A DNA stretch of 64,000 nucleotides from Zhengitettix transpicula (Eukaryota; Arthropoda; Insecta; Orthoptera; Tetrigidae), in the NCBI GenBank assembly GCA_037074705.1, contig JAYJMR010000073.1, positions 1-64,000 on the forward strand, given 5' to 3'. The notes under the pieces are model-generated. The model had not been told where the DNA came from and did no database searches. It worked only from the letters and a program-made list of their open reading frames with translations. Positions 1-12,850 of this stretch are shown in pieces (the first letter of the stretch is position 1; each line of letters opens with the position of its first letter). Both the position numbers and the translations under genes were made by a program.

Positions 1-2349
1 TAAATGACTCGTTCTTTATAAAAATTACTCAAACCAGCACTTCTAAAATCTTAATCCATTAATATTAATTAATACATCGTAATATTTCGACGTTTCGACG
101 ACAACTTTGGAATTTCACCAACCAAGAATCTTCAAAAAACAAAGTCTTATTTCATAATAAATGACTCGTTCTTTATAAAAATTACTCAAACCTGCACTTC
201 TAAAATCTTAATCCATTAATATTAATTAATATATCGTAATATTTCGACGTTTCGACGACAAGTTTGGAATTTCACCAACCAAGAATCTTCAAATAACAAA
301 GTCTTATTTCATAATAAATGACTCGTTCTTTATAAAAATTACTCAAACCTGCACTTCTAAAATCTTAATCCATTAATATTAATTAATATATCGTAATATT
401 TCGACGTTTCGACGACAAGTTTGGAATTTCACCAACCAAGAATCTTCAAATACCAAAGTCTTATTTCATAATAAATGACTCGTTCTTTATAAAAATTACT
501 CAAACCTGCACTTCTAAAATCTTAATCCATTAATATTTATTAATATATCGAAATATTTCGACGTTTTGACGACAAGTTTGGAATTTCACCAACCAAGAAT
601 CTTCAAATAACAAAGTCTTATTTCATAATAAATGACTCGTTCTTTATAAAAATTACTCAAACCTGCACTTCTAAAATCTTAATCCATTAATATTATTTAA
701 TATATCGTAATATTTCGACGTTTCGACGACAAGTTTGGAATTTCACCAACCAAGAATCTTCAAATAACAAAGTCTTATTTCATAATAAATGACTCGTTCT
801 TTATAAAAATTACTCAAACCTGCACTTCTAAAATCTTAATCCATTAATATTTATTAATATATCGTAATATTTCGACGTTTCGACGACAAGTTTGGAATTT
901 CACCAACCAAGAATCTTCAAATAACAAAGTCTTATTTCATAATAAATGACTCGTTCTTTATAAAAATTAGTCAAACCTGCACTTTTAAAATCTTAATCTA
1001 TTAATATTAATTAATATATCCCAATATTTCGACGTTTCGACGACAAGTTTGGAATTTCACACACCAAGAATCTTCAAATAACAAAGTCTTATTTCATAAT
1101 AAATGACTCGTTCTTTATAAAAATTACTCAAACCTGCACTTCTAAAATCTTAATCCATTAATATTAATTAATATATCGTAATATTTCGACGTTTCGACGA
1201 CAAGTTTGGAATTTCACCAACCAAGAATCTTCAAATAACAAAGTCTTATTTCATAATAAATGACTCGTTCTTTATAAAAATTACTCAAACCAGCACTTCT
1301 AAAATCTTAATCTATTAATACTAATTAATATATCATAATATTTCGACGTTTCGACGACAAGTTTGGGAATTTCACCAACCAAGAATCTTCAAATAACAAA
1401 GTCTTATTTCATAATAAATGATTCGTTCTTTATAAAAATTACTCAAACCTGCACTTCTAAAATCTTAATCTATTAATATTAATTAATATATCATAATATT
1501 TCGACGTTTCGACGACAAGTTTGGAATTTCACCAACCAAGAATCTTCAAATAACAAAGTCTTATTTCATAATAAAGGACTCGTTCTTTATAAAAATTACT
1601 CAAACCAGCACTTCTAAAATCTTAATCTATAATTATTAATTAATATATCAAAATATTTCGACGTTTCGACGACAAGTTTGGAATTTCACCAACCAAGAAT
1701 CTTCAAATAACAAAGTCTTATTTCATAATAAATGACTCGTTCTTTATAAAAATTACTCAAACCTGCACTTCTAAAATCTTAATCTATTAATATTAATTAA
1801 TATATCGTAATATTTCGACGTTTCGACGACAAGTTTGGAATTTCACCAACCAAGAATCTTCAAATAACAAAGTCTTTTTTCATAATAAATGACTCGTTCT
1901 TTATAAAAATTACTCAAACCTGCACTTCTAAAATCTTAATCCATTAATATTAATTAATATATCGTAATATTTCGACGTTTCGACGACAAGTTTGGAATTT
2001 CACCAACCAAGAATCTTCAAATAACAAAGTCTTATTTCATAATAAATGACTCGTTCTTTATACAAATTACTCAAACCTGCACTTCTAAAATCTTAATCTA
2101 TTAATATTAATTAATATATCGTGACGTTTCGACGACAAGTTTGGAATTTCACCAACCAAGAATCTTCAAATAACAAAGTCTTATTTCATAATAAATGACT
2201 CGATCTTTATAAAAATTACTCAAACCTGCACTTCTAAAATCTTAATCCATTAATATTAATTAATATATCGTAATATTTCGACGTTTCGACGACAAGTTTG
2301 GAATTTCACCAACCAAGAATCTTCAAATAACAAAGTCTTATTTCATAAC

Positions 2350-5300
2350 AAATGACTCGTTCTTTATAAAAATTACTCAATCCTGCACTTCTAAAATCTT
2401 AATCCATTAATATTATTTAATATATCGTAATATTTCGACGTTTCGACGACAAGTTTGGAATTTCACCAACCAAGAATCTTCAAATAACAAAGTCTTATTT
2501 CATTATAATGATTCGTTCTTTATAAAAATTACTCAAACCAGCACTTCTAAAATCTTAATCCATTAATATTAATTAATATATCGTAATATTTCGACGTTTC
2601 GACGACAAGTTTGGAATTTCACCAACCAAGAATCTTCAAATAACAAAGTCTTATTTCATAATAAATGACTCGTTCTTTATAAAAATTACTCAAACCTGCA
2701 CTTCTAAAATCTTAATCCATTAATATTAATTAATATATCGTAATATTTCGACGTTTCGACGACAAGTTTGGAATTTCACCAACCAAGAATCTTCAAATAA
2801 CAAAGTCTTATTTCATAATAAATGACTCGTTCTTTATAAAAATTACTCAAACCTGCACTTCTAAAATCTTAATCTATTAATATTAATTAATATATCGTAA
2901 TATTTCGACGTTTCGACGACAAGTTTGGAATTTCACCAACCAAGAATCTTCAAATAACAAAGTCTTATTTCATAATAAATGACTCGTTCTTTATAAAAAT
3001 TACTCAAACCTGCACTTCTAAAATCTTAATCCATTAATATTATTTAATATATCGTAATATTTCGACGTTTCGACGACAAGTTTGGAATTTCACCAACCAA
3101 GAATCTTCAAATAACAAAGTCTTATTTCATAATAAATGATTCGTTCTTTATAAAAATTACTCAAACCAGCACTTCTAAAATCTTCATCCATTAATATTAA
3201 TTAATATATCGTAATATTTCGACGTTTCGACGACAAGTTTGGAATTTCACCAACCAAGAATCTTCAAATAACAAAGTCTTATTTCATAATAAATGACTCG
3301 TTCTTTATAAAAATTACTCAAACCAGCACTTCTAAAATCTTAATCCATTAATATTAATTAATATATCGTAATATTTCAACGTTTCGACGACAAGTTTGGA
3401 ATTTCACCAACCAAGAATCTTCAAATAACAAAGTCTTATTTCATAATAAATGACTCGTTCTTTATAAAAATTACTCAAACCAGCACTTCTAAAATCTTAA
3501 TCCATTAATATTAATTAATACATCGTAATATTTCGACGTTTCGACGACAACTTTGGAATTTCACCAACCAAGAATCTTCAAAAAACAAAGTCTTATTTCA
3601 TAATAAATGACTCGTTCTTTATAAAAATTACTCAAACCTGCACTTCTAAAATCTTAATCCATTAATATTAATTAATATATCGTAATATTTCGACGTTTCG
3701 ACGACAAGTTTGGAATTTCACCAACCAAGAATCTTCAAATAACAAAGTCTTATTTCATAATAAATGACTCGTTCTTTATAAAAATTACTCAAACCTGCAC
3801 TTCTAAAATCTTAATCCATTAATATTAATTAATATATCGTAATATTTCGACGTTTCGACGACAAGTTTGGAATTACACCAACCAAGAATCTTCAAATACC
3901 AAAGTCTTATTTCATAATAAATGACTCGTTCTTTATAAAAATTACTCAAACCTGCACTTCTAAAATCTTAATCCATTAATATTTATTAATATATCGAAAT
4001 ATTTCGACGTTTTGACGACAAGTTTGGAATTTCACCAACCAAGAATCTTCAAATAACAAAGTCTTATTTCATAACAAATGACTCGTTCTTTATAAAAATT
4101 ACTCAATCCTGCACTTCTAAAATCTTAATCCATTAATATTATTTAATATATCGTAATATTTCGACGTTTCGACGACAAGTTTGGAATTTCACCAACCAAG
4201 AATCTTCAAATAACAAAGTCTTATTTCATTATAAATGATTCGTTCTTTATAAAAATTACTCAAACCAGCACTTCTAAATCTTAATCCATTAATATTAATT
4301 AATATATCGTAATATTTCGACGTTTCGACGACAAGTTTGGAATTTCACCAACCAAGAATCTTCAAATAACAAAGTCTTATTTCATAATAAATGACTCGTT
4401 CTTTATAAAAATTACTCAAACCTGCACTTCTAAAATCTTAATCCATTAATATTAATTAATATATCGTAATATTTCGACGTTTCGACGACAAGTTTGGAAT
4501 TTCACCAACCAAGAATCTTCAAATAACAAAGTCTTATTTCATAATAAATGACTCGTTCTTTATAAAAATTACTCAAACCTGCACTTCTAAAATCTTAATC
4601 TATTAATATTAATTAATATATCGTAATATTTCGACGTTTCGACGACAAGTTTGGAATTTCACCAACCAAGAATCTTCAAATAACAAAGTCTTATTTCATA
4701 ATAAATGACTCGTTCTTTATAAAAATTACTCAAACCTGCACTTCTAAAATCTTAATCCATTAATATTATTTAATATATCGTAATATTTCGACGTTTCGAC
4801 GACAAGTTTGGAATTTCACCAACCAAGAATCTTCAAATAACAAAGTCTTATTTCATAATAAATGATTCGTTCTTTATAAAAATTACTCAAACCAGCACTT
4901 CTAAAATCTTCATCCATTAATATTAATTAATATATCGTAATATTTCGACGTTTCGACGACAAGTTTGGAATTTCACCAACCAAGAATCTTCAAATAACAA
5001 AGTCTTATTTCATAATAAATGACTCGTTCTTTATAAAAATTACTCAAACCAGCACTTCTAAAATCTTAATCCATTAATATTAATTAATATATCGTAATAT
5101 TTCAACGTTTCGACGACAAGTTTGGAATTTCACCAACCAAGAATCTTCAAATAACAAAGTCTTATTTCATAATAAATGACTCGTTCTTTATAAAAATTAC
5201 TCAAACCAGCACTTCTAAAATCTTAATCCATTAATATTAATTAATACATCGTAATATTTCGACGTTTCGACGACAACTTTGGAATTTCACCAACCAAGAA

Positions 5301-5780
5301 TCTTCAAAAAACAAAGTCTTATTTCATAATAAATGACTCGTTCTTTATAAAAATTACTCAAACCTGCACTTCTAAAATCTTAATCCATTAATATTAATTA
5401 ATATATCGTAATATTTCGACGTTTCGACGACAAGTTTGGAATTTCACCAACCAAGAATCTTCAAATAACAAAGTCTTATTTCATAATAAATGACTCGTTC
5501 TTTATAAAAATTACTCAAACCTGCACTTCTAAAATCTTAATCCATTAATATTAATTAATATATCGTAATATTTCGACGTTTCGACGACAAGTTTGGAATT
5601 TCACCAACCAAGAATCTTCAAATACCAAAGTCTTATTTCATAATAAATGACTCGTTCTTTATAAAAATTACTCAAACCTGCACTTCTAAAATCTTAATCC
5701 ATTAATATTTATTAATATATCGAAATATTTCGACGTTTTGACGACAAGTTTGGAATTTCACCAACCAAGAATCTTCAAAT
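2350..5780. repeat. 11-monomer higher-order repeat (unit about 1726 bp)
   Basis: Rare monomer variants recur at a constant spacing. CTCAATCCTG lies at about 2375 and 4101, TACATCGT at 3519 and 5245, and TACCAAAGTC at 3897 and 5623, all 1726 bp apart (11 x 157 minus 1). The same variants also appear near the left edge (TACATCGT at 73, TACCAAAG at 451), 3446 bp before their second occurrence. Block duplication of 11 monomers is therefore superimposed on the basic array. Boundaries are approximate. Confidence 0.85.
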
Positions 5781-6699
5781 AACAAAGTCTTATTTCATAA
5801 TAAATGACTCGTTCTTTATAAAAATTACTGAAACCTGCACTTCTAAAATCTTAATCTATTAATATTAATTAATATATCGTAATATTTCGACGTTTCGACG
5901 ACAAGTTTGGAATTTCACCAACCAAGAATCTTCAAATATCAAAGTCTTATTTCATAATAAATGACTCGTTCTTTATAAAAATTACTCAAACCTGCACTTC
6001 TAAAATCTTAATCCATTAATATTAATTAATATATCGTAATATTTTGACGTTTCGACGACAAGTTTGGAATTTCACCAACCAAGAATCTTCAAATAACAAA
6101 GTCTTATTTCATAATAAATGACTCGTTCTTTATAAAAATTACTCAAACCTGCACTTCTAAAATCTTAATCCATTAATATTAATTAATATATCGTAATATT
6201 TCGACGTTTCGACGACAAGTTTGGGAATTTCACCAACCAAGAATCTTCAAATAACAAAGTCTTATTTCATAATAAATGACTCGTTCTTTATAAAAATTAC
6301 TCAAACCTGCACTTCTAAAATCTTAATCCATTAATATTAATTAATATATCGTAATATTTCGACGTTTCGACGACAAGTTTGGAATTTCACCAACCAAGAA
6401 TCTTCAAATAACAAAGTCTTATTTCATAATAAATGACTCGTTCTTTATAAAAATTACTCAAACCTGCACTTCTAAAATCTTAATCCATTAATATTATTTA
6501 ATATATCGTAATATTTCGACGTTTCGACGACAAGTTTGGAATTTCACCACAAAGAATCTTCAAACACAAAGTCTTATTTCATAATAAATGATTCGTTCTT
6601 TATAAAAATACTCAACCCAGCACTTCTAAAATCTTCATCCATTAATATTAATTAATATATCGTAATATTTCGACGTTTCGACGACAAGTTTGGAATTTC

Positions 6700-8620
6700 A
6701 CCAACCAAGAATCTTCAAATAACAAAGTCTTATTTCATAATAAATGACTCGTTCTTTATAAAAATTACTCAAACCTGCACTTCTAAAATCTTAATCCATT
6801 AATATTATTTAATATATCGTAATATTTCGACGTTTCGACGACAAGTTTGGAATTTCACCAACCAAGAATCTTCAAATAACAAAGTCTTATTTCATAATAA
6901 ATGACTCGTTCTTTATAAAAATTACTCAAACCTGCACTTCTAAAATCTTAATCCATTAATATTATTTAATATATCGTAATATTTCGACGTTTCGACGACA
7001 AGTTTGGAATTTCACCAACAAAGAATCTTCAAATAACAAAGTCTTATTTCATAATAAATGACTCGTTCTTTATAAAAATTACTCAAACCTGCACTTCTAA
7101 AATCTTAATCCATTAATATTAATTAATATATCGTAATATTTCGACGTTTCGACGACAAGTTTGGAATTTCACCAACCAAGAATCTTCAAATAACAAGTTT
7201 TATTTCATAATAAATGACTCGTTCTTTATAAAAAATTACTCAAACCTGCACTTCTAAAATCTTAATCCATTAATATTAATTAATATATCGTAATATTTCG
7301 ACGTTTCGACGACAAGTTTGGAATTTCACCAACCAAGAATCTTCAAATAACAAAATCTTATTTCATAATAAATGACTCGTTCTTTATAAAAATTACTCAA
7401 ACCTGCACTTCTAAAATCTTAATCCATTAATATTAATTAATATATCGTAATATTTCGACGTTTCGACGACAAGTTTGGAATTTCACCAACCAAGAATCTT
7501 CAAATAACAAAGTCTTATTTCATAATAAATGACTCGTTCTTTATAAAAATTAGTCAAACCTGCACTTTTAAAATCTTAATCTATTAATATTAATTAATAT
7601 ATCCCAATATTTCGACGTTTCGACGACAAGTTTGGAATTTCACCAACCAAGAATCTTCAAATAACAAAGTCTTATTTCATAATAAATGACTCGTTCTTTA
7701 TAAAAATTACTCAAACCTGCACTTCTAAAATCTTAATCCATTAATATTATTTAATATATCGTAATATTTCGACGTTTCGACGACAAGTTTGGAATTTCAC
7801 CAACCAAGAATCTTCAAATAACAAAGTCTTATTTCATAATAAATGACTCGTTCTTTATAAAAATTACTCAAACCTGCACTTCTAAAATCTTATCCATTAA
7901 TATTATTTAATATATCGTAATATTTCGACGTTTCGACGACAAGTTTGGAATTTCACCAACAAAGAATCTTCAAATAACAAAGTCTTATTTCATAATAAAT
8001 GACTCGTTCTTTATAAAAATTACTCAAACCTGCACTTCTAAAATCTTAATCCATTAATATTAATTAATATATCGTAATATTTCGACGTTTCGACGACAAG
8101 TTTGGAATTTCACCAACCAAGAATCTTCAAAATAACAAAGTTTTATTTCATAATAAATGACTCGTTCTTTATAAAAATTACTCAAACCTGCACTTCTAAA
8201 ATCTTAATCCATTAATATTAATTAATATATCGTAATATTTCGACGTTTCGACGACAAGTTTGGAATTTCACCAACCAAGAATCTTCAAATAACAAAATCT
8301 TATTTCATAATAAATGACTCGTTCTTTATAAAAATTACTCAAACCTGCACTTCTAAAATCTTAATCCATTAATATTAATTAATATATCGTAATATTTCGA
8401 CGTTTCGACGACAAGTTTGGAATTTCACCAACCAAGAATCTTCAATAACAAAGTCTTATTTCATAATAAATGACTCGTTCTTTATAAAAATTAGTCAAAC
8501 CTGCACTTTTAAAATCTTAATCTATTAATATTAATTAATATATCCCAATATTTCGACGTTTCGACGACAAGTTTGGAATTTCACCAACCAAGAATCTTCA
8601 AATAACAAAGTCTTATTTCA
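6700..8620. repeat. 6-monomer higher-order repeat (unit about 942 bp)
   Basis: CAAAATCTTA occurs at 7351 and 8293, and TAGTCAAACC at 7551 and 8492. Both pairs are about 942 bp apart, which is six monomers. The CAACAAAGAATC variant (about 7016 and 7957) fits the same spacing. Edges were judged by eye and are approximate. Confidence 0.7.
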
Positions 8621-11600
8621 TAATAAATGACTCGTTCTTTATAAAAATTACTCAAACCAGCACTTCTAAAATCTTAATCTATTAATACTAATTAATATAT
8701 CATAATATTTCGACGTTTCGACGACTAGTTTGGAATTTCACCAACCAAGAATCTTCAAATAACAAAGTCTTATTTCATAATAAATGATTCGTTCTTTATA
8801 AAATTACTCAACCTAAACCTGCACTTCTAAAATCTTAATCTATTAATATTAATTAATATATCATAATATTTCGACGTTTCGACGACAAGTTTGGAATTTC
8901 ACCAACCAAGAATCTTCAAATAACAAAGTCTTATTTCATAATAATGATTCGTTCTTTATAAAAATTACTCAAACCAGCACTTCTAAAATCTTCATCCATT
9001 AATATTAATTAATATATCGTAATATTTCGACGTTTCGACGACAAGTTTGGAATTTCACCAACCAAGAATCTTCAAATAACAAAGTCTTATTTCATAATAA
9101 ATGACTCGTTCTTTATAAAAATTACTCAAACCTGCACTTCTTAAATCTTAATCCATTAATATTATTTAATATATCGTAATATTTCGACGTTTCGACGACA
9201 AGTTTGGAATTTCACCAACCAAGAATCTTCAAATAACAAAGTTTTTTTTCATAATAAATGACTCGTTCTTTATAAAAATTACTCAAACCTGCACTTCTAA
9301 AATCTTAATCCATTAATATTATTTAATATATCGTAATATTTCGACGTTTCGACGACAAGTTTGGAATTTTACCAACAAAGAATCTTCAAATAACAAAGTC
9401 TTATTTCATAATAAATGACTCGTTCTTTATAAAAATTACTCAAACCTGCACTTCTAAAATCTTAATCCATTAATATTAATTAATATATCGTAATATTTCG
9501 ACGTTTCGACGACAAGTTTGAATTTCACCAACCAAGAATCTTCAAATAACAAAGTCTTATTTCATAATAAATGACTCGTTCTTATAAAAATTACTCAAAC
9601 CTGCACTTCTAAAATCTTAATCCATTAATATTATTTAATATATCGTAATATTTCGACGTTTCGACGACAAGTTTGGAATTTCACCAACAAAGAATCTTCA
9701 AATAACAAAGTCTTATTTCATAATAAATGATTCGTTCTTTATAAAAATTACTCAAACCAGCACTTCTAAAATCTTCATCCATTAATATTAATTAATATAT
9801 CGTAATATTTCGACGTTTCGACGACAAGTTTGGAATTTCACCAACCAAGAATCTTCAATAACAAAGTCTTATTTCATAATAAACGACTCGTTCTTTATAA
9901 AAATTACTCAAACCTGCACTTCTAAAATCTTAATCCATTAATATTAATCAATATATCGTAATATTTCGACGTTTCGACGACAAGTTTGGAATTTCACCAA
10001 CCAAGAATCTTCAAATAACAAAGTCTTATTTCGTAATAAATGACTCGTTCTTTATAAAAATTACTCTAACCTGCACTTCTAAAATCTTAATCCATTAATA
10101 TTAATTAATATATCGTAATATTTCGACGTTTCGACGACAAGTTTGGAATTTCACCAACCAAGAATCTTCAAATAACAAAGTCTTTTTTCATAATAAATGA
10201 CTCGTTCTTTATAAAAATTACTCAAACCTGCACTTCTAAAATCTTAATCTATTAATATTAATTAATATATCCCAATATTTCGACGTTTCGACGACAAGTT
10301 TGGAATATCACCAACCAAGAATCTTCAAATAACAAAGTCTTATTTCATAATAAATGACTCGTTCTTTATAAAAATTACACAAACCTGCACTTCTAAAATC
10401 TTAATCCATTAATATTAATTAATATATCGTAATATTTCGACGTTTCGACGACAAGTTTGGAATTTCACCAACCAAGAATCTTCAAATAACAAAGTCTTAT
10501 TTCATAATAAATGACTCGTTCTTTATAAAAATTACTCAAACCTGCACTTCTAAAATCTTATTCCATTAATATTAATTAATATATCGTAATATTTCGACGT
10601 TTCGACGACAAGTTTGGAATTTCACCAACCAAGAATCTTCAAATAACAAAGTCTTATTTCATAATAAATGACTCGTTCTTTATAAAAATTAGTCAAACCT
10701 GCACTTTTAAAATCTTAATCTATTAATATTAATTAATATATCCCAATATTTCGACGTTTCGACGACAAGTTTGGAATTTCACCAACCAAGAATCTTCAAA
10801 TAACAAAGTCTTATTTCATAATAAATGACTCGTTCTTTATAAAAATTACTCAAACCAGCACTTCTAAAATCTTAATCTATTAATACTAATTAATATATCA
10901 TAATATTTCGACGTTTCGACGACTAGTTTGGAATTTCACCAACCAAGAATCTTCAAATAACAAAGTCTTATTTCATAATAAATGATTCGTTCTTTATAAA
11001 AATTACTCAAACCTGCACTTCTAAAATCTTAATCTATTAATATTAATTAATATATCATAATATTTCGACGTTTCGACGACAAGTTTGGAATTTCACCAAC
11101 CAAGAATCTTCAAATAACAAAGTCTTATTTCATAATAAATGATTCGTTCTTTATAAAAATTACTCAAACCAGCACTTCTAAAATCTTCATCCATTAATAT
11201 TAATTAATATATCGTAATATTTCGACGTTTCGACGACAAGTTTGGAATTTCACCAACCAAGAATCTTCAAATAACAAAGTCTTATTTCATAATAAATGAC
11301 TCGTTCTTATAAAAATTACTCAAACCTGCACTTCTAAATCTTAATCCATTAATATTATTTAATATATCGTAATATTTCGACGTTTCGACGACAAGTTTGG
11401 AATTTCACCAACCAAGAATCTTCAAATAACAAAGTCTTATTTCATAATAAATGACTCGTTCTTTATAAAAATTACTCAAACCTGCACTTCTAAAATCTTA
11501 ATCCATTAATATTATTTAATATATCGTAATATTTTGACGTTTCGACGACAAGTTGGAATTTTACCAACAAAGAATCTTCAAATAACAAAGTCTTATTTCA

Positions 11601-12850
11601 TAATAAATGACTCGTTCTTTATAAAAATTACTCAAACCTGCACTTCTAAAATCTTAATCCATTAATATTAATTAATATATCGTAATATTTCGACGTTTCG
11701 ACGACAAGTTTGGAATTTCACCAACCAAGAATCTTCAAATAACAAAGTCTTATTTCATAATAAATGACTCGTTCTTTATAAAAATTACTCAAACCTGCAC
11801 TTCTAAAATCTTAATCCATTAATATTATTTAATATATCGTAATATTTCGACGTTTCGACGACAAGTTTGGAATTTCACCAACAAAGAATCTTCAAATAAC
11901 AATGTCTTATTTCATAATAAATGATTCGTTCTTTATAAAAATTACTCAAACCAGCACTTCTAAAATCTTCATCCATTAATATTAATTAATATATCGTAAT
12001 TTCGACGTTTCGACGACAAGTTTGGAATTTCACCAACCAAGAATCTTCAATAACAAAGTCTTATTTCATAATAAACGACTCGTTCTTTATAAAAATTACT
12101 CAAACCTGCACTTCTAAAATCTTAATCCATTAATATTAATTAATATATCGTAATATTTCGACGTTTCGACGACAAGTTTGGAATTTCACCAACCAAGAAT
12201 CTTCAAATAACAAAGTCTTATTTCGTAATAAATGACTCGTTCTTTATAAAAATTTACTCTAACCTGCACTTCTAAAATCTTAATCCATTAATATTAATTA
12301 ATATATCGTAATATTTCGACGTTTCGACGACAAGTTTGGAATTTCACCAACCAAGAATCTTCAAATAACAAAGTCTTTTTTCATAATAAATGACTCGTTC
12401 TTTATAAAAATTACTCAAACCTGCACTTCTAAAATCTTAATCTATTAATATTAATTAATATATCCAATATTTCGACGTTTCGACGACAAGTTTGGAATAT
12501 CACCAACCAAGAATCTTCAAATAACAAAGTCTTATTTCATAATAAATGACTCGTTCTTTATAAAAATTACACAAACCTGCACTTCTAAAATCTTAATCCA
12601 TTAATATTAATTAATATATCGTAATATTTCGACGTTTCGACGACAAGTTTGGAATTTCACCAACCAAGAATCTTCAAATAACAAAGTCTTAATTTCATAA
12701 TAAATGACTCGTTCTTATAAAAATTACTCAAACCTGCACTTCTAAAATCTTATTCCATTAATATTAATTAATATATCGTAATATTTCGACGTTTCGACGA
12801 CAAGTTTGGAATTTCACCAACCAAGAATCTTCAAATAACAAAGTCTTATT
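8460..12850. repeat. 14-monomer higher-order repeat (unit about 2.19 kb)
   Basis: Paired private variants support this block. GACTAGTTTGG is at 8722 and 10921, TCAATAACAAAG at 9855 and 12047, and TTCGTAATAAATG with TACTCTAACC near 10031 and 12223. Spacing is 2192-2199 bp (14 x 157 = 2198). Small differences in spacing come from single-base indels, which are frequent in this part of the array. Confidence 0.75.
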
